Source: Streptomyces sp. ASQP_92
GTDB lineage: Bacteria; Actinomycetota; Actinomycetes; Streptomycetales; Streptomycetaceae
DNA: 64,000 nucleotides
Assembly (NCBI RefSeq): GCF_025399895.1
Contig: NZ_JAODUA010000001.1
Location: forward strand, 930,001-994,000
Direction of reading: 5' to 3'
Shown: positions 25,977-33,630 of the stretch, one piece after another
How positions within the stretch are numbered: the first letter of the stretch is position 1
Layout of the letters: each line of letters begins with the position of its first letter
Notes under the pieces: generated by a model
The model's input: only the letters and a program-made list of their open reading frames with translations
Databases searched by the model: none
Told to the model about the DNA's origin: nothing
Program-made: the position numbers and the translations under genes

Positions 25977-27179
25977 TCAGCCGCGCAGCGTGAGCGCCTG
26001 CCCCGCGACGACGAGCAGGACCTGTTCGCACTCGGCCGCGAACGCCGCGTTCAGGCGCCCGAGTTCGTCCCGGAACCGGCGCCCCGACGCCGTCGCCGGC
26101 ACCACGCCCGAGCCCACCTCGTTGCTCACCGCCACCACCGTGCGCGAGGTTCCCCGTACGGCGGCGACGAGTTCGGCCGTCCGCTCCTTCAGCGCCCGCT
26201 CGCCGCCCTGCGCCCACTTCTCGTCGTCCCACGCGCCGACCCGGTCCATCGCGTCGGTCAGCCACAGCGCCAGACAGTCGATCAGGAGCGGGGGGCCCGG
26301 CTCCTCCAGGAGCGGCGCGAGTTCGCAGGTCTCCTCGGTGCGCCAGGAGGCGGGCCGGCGCTCGCGGTGCAGGCCCACCCGCGCCGCCCACTCCGCGTCG
26401 CCCTCGCGACCGCCTCCGGTCGCCACGTACACCACCTGCGGGAAGCCCGCCAGGCGCCGCTCGGCCTCCACCGACTTGCCCGAGCGCGCCCCGCCGAGGA
26501 CGAGCGCCCGGCGCGGCACGTCGGGCACCGCGTGGTACTCGCCGACCACCAGCGTCGTGCCGTCCGGCACCGCCCGCGCGCCGAGCGCGGCGAGCCGGCG
26601 TTCCAACTCCCGCCCCGGCGGCACCTCGTGGTCGATGTGGACCGCGATCACATCGGTGGCGGGACCGATGCCGCCCGCCGCCCGCAGCCTCGCCAGCGCG
26701 TCCGGGCGCCCGCAGACATCGGCCACCACCATGTCGTACGGGCGCACCTCGGCGGGGCCCGCGGGGGCGCCGCCCGGCGGCAGGTACAGCAGGCGCTCGC
26801 CGTCGGGGGAGGTCACCTCGTACCCGGTGCCCGGCGAGTCCAGCGGCACGGCCAGCACCCGGTGGCCGCTGATCAGCGACAGCCTGCGGCCGTCCGGCAC
26901 CCGGCCGGCCGCGGGCAGCCCGGCGGGCAGCTCCAGGGCGGGCCCGTCGTGCGGGTGGGTGAGCAGCACCTGGCGCACGCCCGCGAGCGAGTGCCCGGCG
27001 CGGGCGGCGGCGAGCGCCGCGCCGGGCGTGAGGTCGAGCAGCAGCGCGCCGTCGACGAGCAGGGCGGTCGCGGCGCGGGCGTCCGACCCGCGGGCGAGGG
27101 CGCACGCGGCGCAGGGACAGTCGGGGCGCGGCAGGCCGGCGGGGGCCCCGGTGCCGAGGAGAGTCAGTTCCACAGGCAC
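25977..27179 (-). CDS. cobU: MBL-fold domain fused to adenosylcobinamide kinase/guanylyltransferase
   Basis: A 400-aa two-domain protein. The C-terminal ~175 residues are CobU/CobP: P-loop GGARSGKS at 229-236, guanylylated-type His H271 in GLHRERRP, and DCLALWLTD. They activate adenosylcobinamide to its phosphate and then GDP form for CobS. The N-terminal ~215 residues resemble a metallo-beta-lactamase fold (LTLLGTGAPAGLP), but the metal motif reads THPHDGP rather than HxHxDH, so metal binding is doubtful. The same strand carries cobT 30 bp downstream. Confidence 0.92.
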   Translation of the reverse strand: MPVELTLLGTGAPAGLPRPDCPCAACALARGSDARAATALLVDGALLLDLTPGAALAAARAGHSLAGVRQVLLTHPHDGPALELPAGLPAAGRVPDGRRLSLISGHRVLAVPLDSPGTGYEVTSPDGERLLYLPPGGAPAGPAEVRPYDMVVADVCGRPDALARLRAAGGIGPATDVIAVHIDHEVPPGRELERRLAALGARAVPDGTTLVVGEYHAVPDVPRRALVLGGARSGKSVEAERRLAGFPQVVYVATGGGREGDAEWAARVGLHRERRPASWRTEETCELAPLLEEPGPPLLIDCLALWLTDAMDRVGAWDDEKWAQGGERALKERTAELVAAVRGTSRTVVAVSNEVGSGVVPATASGRRFRDELGRLNAAFAAECEQVLLVVAGQALTLRG

Positions 27180-27188
27180 GATCCTCCC

Positions 27189-27221
27189 GCGTAACCGGCC
27201 CTCTTGCGCGCCCGGTTACGC
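27189..27221. promoter_or_regulatory. 10-bp inverted repeat between divergent genes
   Basis: GCGTAACCGG (27189-27198) and CCGGTTACGC (27212-27221) form a perfect inverted repeat in the 74-bp gap between cobU and the 69-aa gene. It could be an operator shared by both or an mRNA hairpin. No protein can be assigned. Confidence 0.5.
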
Positions 27222-27253
27222 TGCGGGCAGCAACGTGACGTAAGGAGGCGGAC

Positions 27254-27463
27254 ATGGCGTGGACGTGGCGTTTCGAGAAGTCGGACGGTACGGAGGTCGA
27301 GCCGGCGGTGGCGCCGGAGGAGTTCACGACCCAGGGCGATGCGGAGTCCTGGATCGGTGAGGTGTGGAAGGACCTGCTGGAGGGCGGGGCCGACCAGGTC
27401 TTCCTCTTCGAGGACGGCGCGAAGATCTACGGCCCGATGAGCCTGCACGCCGAACAGGTCTGA
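27254..27463 (+). CDS. Small conserved hypothetical protein
   Basis: A 69-aa acidic, soluble protein (MAWTWRFEKSDGTEVEP ... DQVFLFEDGAKIYGPM) with an excellent ribosome site (AAGGAGG, 6 nt before the ATG). I recognise this as a conserved actinomycete small protein without assigned function. No cysteines or membrane helices. It converges on the HtrA-like protease gene, with two hairpins between them. Confidence 0.85.
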   Translation: MAWTWRFEKSDGTEVEPAVAPEEFTTQGDAESWIGEVWKDLLEGGADQVFLFEDGAKIYGPMSLHAEQV

Positions 27464-27471
27464 CGGGCCCG

Positions 27472-27526
27472 CACGCCGGACAGGTCCGGCGTGGCGGCCG
27501 GGGGCGCCCGCGGTGTCCCCGGCCGC
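27472..27526. terminator. Double hairpin between convergent genes
   Basis: Two adjacent perfect stems: CACGCCGGA/TCCGGCGTG (27472-27493) and GCGGCCGGGG/CCCCGGCCGC (27494-27526). They separate the small gene from the convergent protease gene, so they probably act as a bidirectional terminator. Confidence 0.65.
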
Positions 27527-27528
27527 GC

Positions 27529-28626
27529 TCAGATCTCGCCGAGGGTGACCTCGGCCGTCCTCCCGGCCCCGTCGCGGACGTACGTCACCTGGACCTTCTG
27601 GCCGGGCTTGTCGGCCGCGAGCGCCTCGGTGAGCGCGGTGATCGAGGCGATGTCGGTGTCGCCGAGCCGGGTGATGATGTCGCCCGGCCGCAGGCCCGCC
27701 CGGGCCGCGGCGCCGTTCGCCGGGGCCTGCACGACCGCGACCCCGGCCGGCCGGTAGCCCGCGTCGACCACGGTGCGGCCGGTGATGCCGAGCGCGGCGC
27801 GGCCGGAGTCGGTGACCTTGCCGCTCTTGATGATCTGGTCGGCCACCGTCTTCACCATCGACGCCGGGATCGCGAAGCCGATGCCGGGGGCCGCGCTGCC
27901 GCCCATGTCCGGGTCGGTGGCGGCGAGCGTCGGGATGCCGATGACCTCGTCGTCCAGGTTGACCAGGGCGCCGCCGCTGTTGCCGGGGTTGATCGCGGCC
28001 GAGGTCTGCACCATGTTGGCGATGGTGGCGCCCGTCCCGCCGCCGGCGCTCCCCTCGGAGACGGTGCGGCCGGTCGCCGACACGATGCCCTGGGTGACGC
28101 TGGAGGACAGGCCGAGCGGGGAGCCCATGGCGAGCACGATCTGGCCCATCTCGACCTTCGCGGAGTCGCCGAACCTGGCGGCCTTCAGACCGCTCGGCAC
28201 CGAGTCCAGCTTGATCACGGCGAGGTCCTGCTCGGGGTAGGACGACACGAGCCGCGCGGTGATCGCCGAACCGCTGCCGGAGGTCGACACCTTGAACGTC
28301 CGCTCCTTGCCGACCACATGGGCGTTGGTGACGATGTGCCCCTGGCCGTCGTAGACGACCCCCGACCCCAGGCTGTTGGTGGCGTCGATCTGCACGACGG
28401 AGGGCAGCACGTTCTTGATGACCCGCATGTAGTCGCCCTGGAGGGTGTCGGTGCCCCCGGAGCCGTTGCGCTGGGGGGCCGCGTTGCTCGCGGAGGCGGC
28501 CGACGCCTTCGGCGCCGCGCCGGATCCGGCGCCCGAACAGCCGCCCAGCGCGACGGCGGTGGCGACGGCGACGGTCAGCGGCAGCACCGCACGGCGCACC
28601 CGCCCGGCGCGAAGAGATGCATCCAT
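27529..28626 (-). CDS. HtrA-like trypsin-type serine protease lipoprotein with PDZ domain
   Basis: A 365-aa exported S1C protease. The signal sequence ends at lipobox ALGGC (C30). The catalytic triad is visible as His in VTNAHVV, Asp in EQDLAVIKLD and Ser in NPGNSGGALV. A C-terminal PDZ domain (GVAVVQAPANGAAARAGLRP) follows. It is expected to degrade or refold damaged proteins outside the membrane. The ATG at 28626 is chosen because it begins a proper signal sequence; the open frame upstream belongs to the shadow of the methyltransferase gene. Confidence 0.94.
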   Translation of the reverse strand: MDASLRAGRVRRAVLPLTVAVATAVALGGCSGAGSGAAPKASAASASNAAPQRNGSGGTDTLQGDYMRVIKNVLPSVVQIDATNSLGSGVVYDGQGHIVTNAHVVGKERTFKVSTSGSGSAITARLVSSYPEQDLAVIKLDSVPSGLKAARFGDSAKVEMGQIVLAMGSPLGLSSSVTQGIVSATGRTVSEGSAGGGTGATIANMVQTSAAINPGNSGGALVNLDDEVIGIPTLAATDPDMGGSAAPGIGFAIPASMVKTVADQIIKSGKVTDSGRAALGITGRTVVDAGYRPAGVAVVQAPANGAAARAGLRPGDIITRLGDTDIASITALTEALAADKPGQKVQVTYVRDGAGRTAEVTLGEI

Positions 28627-28735
28627 GGCAGGAGTATCCCTTTGGTCCGATATAACGGCCTGTCGGTGCGCCCGATCAGGTACCGGCAGGTACCGGGGCC
28701 CCGGGCCGGGGCCCACTCGGCGGATACCCCGCGCG

Positions 28736-29533
28736 TCAGTCCCGTACGCCGAAGAGGTGCAGCAGCGCCGCGACCTGGCGGTAGGGGTCGGTGCGGCCCG
28801 CCCGGTCCTCGGCGGCCAGCAGCCGCTCCAGTTCGTCGGCGGCGGGCAGTTCGGCCGCGTTGGGCACGTTGTCGGTGAACACCCGCACCCCGTACCAGGT
28901 GTGCAGCGGCGCCGCGATCCCATCCAGCGTGCGGGTCAGCGCCGCGAGCCGGTCGGCCCGCACCGGCAGGCCGAGCCGATTGGTGTACGAGTCGGTGTCG
29001 AAGGCGGCGAGGGCGCCCGCCCAGTCACCGGCCAGGCCCGGCCGCACGGCCAGCGCGTCCGCGTTGCGCACGAGCAGCGAGAGCAGCCCGCCGGGGGCGA
29101 GCATCCGGGCCAGGCCCGCGAGCATCGCGTCCGGCTCCTCGACGTACATCAGGACGCCGTGGCAGAGCACCACGTCGAAGGAGCCCGGCATGAAGTGCAC
29201 GCCGGTCTCGCGGCCGTCGCCCTCGATCAGGCGGACCCGCTCGCGGATCCCCTCGGGCTCGGTGACCAGCGCCTCGCGGGCCACCTTGAGCATCGAGGGA
29301 TCGGATTCGAGCCCGGTCACCGAGTGCCCGGCGCGGGCCAGGCGCAGGGCCTGGGTGCCCTGGCCCATGCCGACGTCGAGCACGCGCAGCCGCTGGCCCA
29401 CCGGGAAGCGCCCGGCTATCTGCTCGTCGAGGTGCCGGGCCACGAGCTCCTGGCGGACGACGTTGCGCAGCCCGCCGAGCCCCTTGAGCCAGGCGCCGGA
29501 GGCGCCGGTGAACCCGGACGGTTTGCCGCTCAG
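28736..29533 (-). CDS. SAM-dependent methyltransferase
   Basis: A 265-aa class I methyltransferase: VLDVGMGQGTQALRLARAG (SAM-binding motif I), FDVVLCHGVLMYVEEPD, and LAPGGLLSLLVRN. The substrate is unknown. No ATG, GTG or TTG fits the domain start. The best candidate is the CTG at 29533, which overlaps the stop of the DUF3043 gene (CTGA) and follows GGAGAG by 5 nt; upstream in-frame sequence is only the shadow of that gene. Translational coupling to the DUF3043 gene is likely. Confidence 0.85.
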   Translation of the reverse strand: MSGKPSGFTGASGAWLKGLGGLRNVVRQELVARHLDEQIAGRFPVGQRLRVLDVGMGQGTQALRLARAGHSVTGLESDPSMLKVAREALVTEPEGIRERVRLIEGDGRETGVHFMPGSFDVVLCHGVLMYVEEPDAMLAGLARMLAPGGLLSLLVRNADALAVRPGLAGDWAGALAAFDTDSYTNRLGLPVRADRLAALTRTLDGIAAPLHTWYGVRVFTDNVPNAAELPAADELERLLAAEDRAGRTDPYRQVAALLHLFGVRD

Positions 29534-30123
29534 GGCCGCTCTCCGCGCTTGACCTGCGGCTTGGGCAGCCGCAGCCGGCGCATCTGGAGCGTGCGCATCA
29601 GGCCGTAGGCGACGGCGCCCTTCTTCGGCTCGTCCGGGAAGCGGGCGGCCAGCGCCCTCTTCAGGCGGAAGGCCAGGCCCACCGAGTCGAGCACGATGAG
29701 CACGATCACCACGAGCCACAGCAGCAGCGAGAGGTTCTGGAGGCTGCCGATGCGGATCATCGAGAGCACCAGGATGATCACCGCGAGCGGCAGGAACATC
29801 TCGGCGACCGAGAACCGCGAGTCGACGTAGTCGCGGACGAACTTGCGCACCGGGCCCTTGTCACGGGCCGGCAGATAGCGCTGGTCGCCATTGGCGAGCG
29901 CTTCGCGCTGCTTCGCCATGTCGACCCGGCGCGCCTCGCGCTGGCGCTTGGCGGCCTCCTTGCGGTCGGTCGGCACGGTCGAGGCCCGGCGGCGCTGGGT
30001 CTGCGCCTCACTCCGCTTGGGAGTGGGGCGCCCCTTGGGGGCCTGCGGGTCGCGGGGCTGGGAGAGGTCCGCCGTCACCTTGTCGGTGGGGGCCTTCTCT
30101 GCGTTGGAACGGCTACGGAACAC
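29530..30123 (-). CDS. DUF3043 domain-containing membrane protein
   Basis: A 197-aa protein with a charged N-terminal half (KGRPTPKRSEAQTQRRRAS; RKEAAKRQREARRVDMAKQ) and two hydrophobic helices (~105-150), ending in a short basic tail. This is the DUF3043 pattern found throughout actinomycetes; function unknown. I use the GTG at 30123 (MFRSRSNAEK as the family N-terminus). It is divergent from pspA and coupled to the methyltransferase gene. Confidence 0.88.
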   Translation of the reverse strand: MFRSRSNAEKAPTDKVTADLSQPRDPQAPKGRPTPKRSEAQTQRRRASTVPTDRKEAAKRQREARRVDMAKQREALANGDQRYLPARDKGPVRKFVRDYVDSRFSVAEMFLPLAVIILVLSMIRIGSLQNLSLLLWLVVIVLIVLDSVGLAFRLKRALAARFPDEPKKGAVAYGLMRTLQMRRLRLPKPQVKRGERP

Positions 30124-30169
30124 AATCCCCAAGGGTACGGGGTACCCGGCATGGACCCCAGGCCGGTGG

Positions 30170-30196
30170 GGAACGATCCGGCAACGCCTTGCGTCC
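30170..30196 (+). promoter_or_regulatory. Possible ECF-sigma promoter upstream of pspA
   Basis: GGAAC (30170-30174) and GTCC (30193-30196) are separated by 18 nt, the spacing of sigma-E-type envelope-stress promoters. It lies ~190 nt before pspA, which is a reasonable target of envelope stress. The motif is short, so chance is possible. Confidence 0.25.
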
Positions 30197-30387
30197 GTAG
30201 AGACGGGCGGCGCGAGCTTCCCCCGAGGGTCACCTACTCCCTGCGCCGGATCAGCGGCGGACGTAGTCGTCCTTGGGGATGAGCGCATCGCCGCCCGAAC
30301 AGTGCGGTAATGGATGCAGGGCCCGTACTGTGGGTTCTGTTGCAGCAGCGGGAGCTGGAGTCCGTCAGAAGGGGGCGCGCGAAGCCC

Positions 30388-31182
30388 ATGAGCGGTGTCA
30401 TGAAGCGTATGGGAATGATCTTCCGCGCGAAGGCGAACAAGGCCCTTGACCGGGCCGAGGACCCTCGCGAGACCCTCGATTACTCGTACCAGAAGCAGCT
30501 TGAGCTGCTCCAGAAGGTACGCAGGGGCGTCGCCGACGTGGCGACCTCCCGCAAGCGTCTTGAACTGCAGCTCAACCAGTTGCAGAGCCAGTCCTCCAAG
30601 CTGGAGGACCAGGGGCGCAAGGCCCTCTCGCTGGGCCGCGAGGACCTGGCGCGCGAGGCCCTGTCCCGCCGTGCCTCGCTCCAGCAGCAGGTCACCGATC
30701 TGGAGACGCAGCACCAGACGTTGCAGGGCGAGGAGGAGAAGCTCACCCTCGCGGCCCAGCGGCTCCAGGCCAAGGTCGACGCCTTCCGCACCAAGAAGGA
30801 GACGATCAAGGCCACCTACACGGCGGCCCAGGCCCAGACCCGGATCGCCGAGTCCTTCTCGGGCATCTCCGAGGAGATGAGCGACGTGGGCCTCGCCATC
30901 CAGCGGGCCGAGGACAAGACCGCGCAGCTCCAGGCGCGGGCCGGCGCGATCGACGAACTGCTCGCCTCCGGCGCGCTCGACGACCAGTCGGGCCTGGCCA
31001 AGGACGACATCCAGACCGAGCTCGACCGGTTGTCCGGTGGTACGGATGTAGAGCTGGAACTGCAGCGGATGAAGGCCGAGCTCATGGGCGGCGGATCCGC
31101 CGGGAAGCAGGCCATCGAGGGCGGCGCCGCCGCCCCGCAGGACCAGGCCCCGCAGCAGAGCCCGCGCTTCGACAAGCAGTGA
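30388..31182 (+). CDS. pspA: PspA/IM30 family protein
   Basis: A 264-aa phage-shock protein A homologue that binds stressed membranes and helps preserve the proton gradient. It is nearly all long coiled coil (LELQLNQLQSQSSKLEDQG and similar heptads) with an amphipathic N-terminal helix (MKRMGMIFRAKANKAL). It is longer than enteric PspA because of a Gly/Gln-rich tail. The ATG at 30388 is used; ATG at 30400 is an alternative. Followed 19 nt later by its PspAA partner. Confidence 0.93.
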   Translation: MSGVMKRMGMIFRAKANKALDRAEDPRETLDYSYQKQLELLQKVRRGVADVATSRKRLELQLNQLQSQSSKLEDQGRKALSLGREDLAREALSRRASLQQQVTDLETQHQTLQGEEEKLTLAAQRLQAKVDAFRTKKETIKATYTAAQAQTRIAESFSGISEEMSDVGLAIQRAEDKTAQLQARAGAIDELLASGALDDQSGLAKDDIQTELDRLSGGTDVELELQRMKAELMGGGSAGKQAIEGGAAAPQDQAPQQSPRFDKQ

Positions 31183-31201
31183 CGAGCGGCAGGAGACGTT
31201 C

Positions 31202-31480
31202 ATGATCGTCCGGATCATGGGGGAGGGGCAGGTGAAGCTGGCGGACAGCCACTTCACCGAGCTCAACAAGCTCGACGACGAGCTCCTCGGCCAGATGGAG
31301 AGCGGTGACCAGGAAGGCTTCCGCCGCACCCTGGGCGCGCTGCTCGACGCGGTGCGCCGCCTGGGCGAGCCCCTGCCCGACGACGCCCTCGAACCGTCCG
31401 AGCTGATCCTTCCGGGCCCGGACGCGAGCCTGGACGAGGTCAGGGACATGCTCAGCGACGACGGCCTCATCCCCGGCTGA
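31202..31480 (+). CDS. PspA-associated protein PspAA
   Basis: A 92-aa acidic protein of the PspAA family (MIVRIMGEGQVKLADSHF ... LDDELLGQMESGDQ), regularly encoded next to actinobacterial pspA and thought to work with it at the membrane. Soluble. The gene follows pspA by 19 bp and a NarL-type two-component pair follows it by 27 bp, suggesting one stress-response operon. Confidence 0.9.
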   Translation: MIVRIMGEGQVKLADSHFTELNKLDDELLGQMESGDQEGFRRTLGALLDAVRRLGEPLPDDALEPSELILPGPDASLDEVRDMLSDDGLIPG

Positions 31481-31507
31481 CCGGGGCGGGCCCCGGCCTT
31501 ACGGTAG

Positions 31508-32737
31508 GTGCCCGTGACCCCCATCGACCGTGCCCGCCCCTGGCTCAGGGCGCATCCGCTTGCCCTGGACGCCGCCCTCGCCGTCGGCGTGCTGATCTGC
31601 ATGGTCATCGGGTCCTTCGCCGACCCGCACGGACCCAACGGGCCCACCTTCGGCACCCGTACGCCGGGTCTGCGCTCGCTCGTCCTGATGACGCTGGGCG
31701 CCGGGGCCCTGGTGCTGCGGCGCCGCGCGCCCATGGCCGTGCTCGCCTGCACCACCGCGCTCGCCGCGGTGGAGCTCGCCCTCGGCGCGCCGCCCGCGCC
31801 CGTCGCGATGAGCGCGGTCGTCGCCCTGTTCACCGTGGCCGCCCACACCGACCGGCCCACCACCTACCGGGTCGGCGTACTCACCATGGTCGTGCTCACC
31901 GGCACGGCCATGCTCTTCGGCGTCCCGCCCTGGTACTCCCAGGAACACCTCGGGGTCTTCGCCTGGACCGGCATGGCCGCGGCCGCCGGGGACGCCGTGC
32001 GCAGCCGGCGCGCCTTCATCCAGGCCATCCGCGAACGCGCCGAGCGGGCCGAGCACGGCCGTGAGGAGGAGGCCCGGCGCCGGGTCGCCGAGGAGCGCCT
32101 GCGGATCGCCCGCGACCTGCACGACGTGGTCGCCCACCACATCGCCCTGGTCAACGTGCAGGCCGGCGTCGCGGCCCACGTCATGGACAAGCGGCCCGAC
32201 CAGGCCAAGGAGGCCCTCGCCCACGTACGCGAGGCCAGCCGCTCCGCGCTGGACGAACTCCGCTCCACCGTCGGCCTGCTGCGCCAGTCCGGCGACCCCG
32301 CCGCCCCCACCGAACCCGCTCCGGGCCTCGCCGTCCTGGACGATCTGCTGGCCGGGTTCCGGCGGGCGGGCCTGCCCGTGGAACTGGCCCGCACCGACGA
32401 GACCCCGCTGCCCGCCTCCGTCGACCTCGCCGCCTACCGGGTCATCCAGGAGGCGCTCACCAACGTACGCAAGCACGCGGGCCCCGGCGCCAGGGCCGAG
32501 GTGAGCGTCGTGACCGTCGGGCCGCACACCGAGATCACCGTCATCGACAACGGCACGGGCCCCGGCGCCGCGGACGGCGGCGGCGGCGGCCACGGCCTGC
32601 TCGGGATGCGGGAGCGCGTCACCGCCCTCGGCGGCAGCTGCACCGCGGGCCCCCGCTACGGCGGCGGCTTCCGCGTCCAGGCGATACTGCCGGTCAAGGC
32701 CGCGGAGACCGGGGCCACGGGGGAAGGCACGTCATGA
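31508..32737 (+). CDS. NarL-type sensor histidine kinase
   Basis: A 409-aa membrane kinase. The N-terminal ~165 residues contain about five hydrophobic helices, with little extracellular sequence. The HisKA_3 dimerisation domain has the H-box RIARDLHDVVAHHIAL, and the HATPase domain has the N-box EALTNVRKHAG and G-box GHGLLGMRERV. Start GTG at 31508; GTG at 31514 is also possible. It overlaps its response regulator gene by ATGA. The stimulus is unknown; the position after pspA suggests membrane state. Confidence 0.93.
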   Translation: MPVTPIDRARPWLRAHPLALDAALAVGVLICMVIGSFADPHGPNGPTFGTRTPGLRSLVLMTLGAGALVLRRRAPMAVLACTTALAAVELALGAPPAPVAMSAVVALFTVAAHTDRPTTYRVGVLTMVVLTGTAMLFGVPPWYSQEHLGVFAWTGMAAAAGDAVRSRRAFIQAIRERAERAEHGREEEARRRVAEERLRIARDLHDVVAHHIALVNVQAGVAAHVMDKRPDQAKEALAHVREASRSALDELRSTVGLLRQSGDPAAPTEPAPGLAVLDDLLAGFRRAGLPVELARTDETPLPASVDLAAYRVIQEALTNVRKHAGPGARAEVSVVTVGPHTEITVIDNGTGPGAADGGGGGHGLLGMRERVTALGGSCTAGPRYGGGFRVQAILPVKAAETGATGEGTS

Positions 32738-33423
32738 CCATCAAGGTGGTACTCGCCGACGACCAGGCGCTGCTGCGCTCGGCGTTCCGCGTCCTGGTCG
32801 ACTCCGAGCCGGACATGGAGGTGGTGGGCGAGGCGGCCGACGGGGCCGAGGTCGTCGACGTGGTCCACCGGACGCTGCCGGACGTCGTCCTGATGGACAT
32901 CCGGATGCCCGGCACCGACGGCCTCGCCGCGACCCGCGCCATCACCGCCGACCCGGCCCTCGCCGCCGTCCACGTGGTGATGCTGACGACCTTCGAGGTC
33001 GACGAGTACGTGGTGCAGTCGCTGCGGGCCGGCGCCTCGGGCTTCCTCGGCAAGGGCGCCGAGCCCGAGGAACTGCTCGGCGCGATCCGGATCGCCGCGG
33101 CGGGCGAGGCCCTCCTCTCGCCGGCCGCGACCAAGGGCCTGATCACCACCTTCCTTGCCCAGGGCGGCAGTTGGGACGCGGGGGAGGAGGAGTCGCGACG
33201 GTACGGCGAGCGGCTCGCCGCCCTGACCGTGCGCGAACGCGAGGTGCTGGTCCAGGTCGCGGGCGGCCACTCCAACGACGAGATCGCCGAGCGGCTCACC
33301 GTCAGCCCGCTCACGGTCAAGACCCACGTCAACCGGGCGATGGCCAAATTGGGCGCCCGCGACCGTGCCCAACTGGTGGTCATCGCCTACGAATCGGGCC
33401 TTGTCCGCCCACGGGTGGACTGA
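32734..33423 (+). CDS. NarL/LuxR-type response regulator
   Basis: A 229-aa regulator: receiver domain (residues ~3-120) with the phospho-acceptor Asp in PDVVLMDIRMPG, and a C-terminal LuxR-type HTH (LTVREREVLVQVAGGHSND, then LTVSPLTVKTHVNRAM). Translationally coupled to the kinase gene. Targets are unknown; the RND transporter gene downstream or the psp genes upstream are candidates. Confidence 0.94.
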   Translation: MTIKVVLADDQALLRSAFRVLVDSEPDMEVVGEAADGAEVVDVVHRTLPDVVLMDIRMPGTDGLAATRAITADPALAAVHVVMLTTFEVDEYVVQSLRAGASGFLGKGAEPEELLGAIRIAAAGEALLSPAATKGLITTFLAQGGSWDAGEEESRRYGERLAALTVREREVLVQVAGGHSNDEIAERLTVSPLTVKTHVNRAMAKLGARDRAQLVVIAYESGLVRPRVD

Positions 33424-33630
33424 AGGGTGGAGTGCGGCGTACTGCGGCTGCGGTATGCGCGGGATAAGGAAAGGGACCTGGGAGCGAGGCATTGAACCCG
33501 CCCCATGGCGGAGGGTTGTAGGCGGGGGCCGGGTCTTCCCGGGTGATGCGCCGCGTGATCACGGGCCGGTCCCGCCTGCCCCGTCCGCCTCGTACCGCCG
33601 CTCGCACGCCACAGAAGAGAGACCCCACCC

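Noticed and set aside
25291..27243. Plus-strand Ser/Arg/Pro-rich open frame
   Set aside because: Opposite cobT and cobU, which have complete family motifs.
28626..28923. N-terminal extension of the HtrA-like protease
   Set aside because: The extra residues are in the shadow of the methyltransferase gene and would bury the signal peptide; the ATG at 28626 is preferred.
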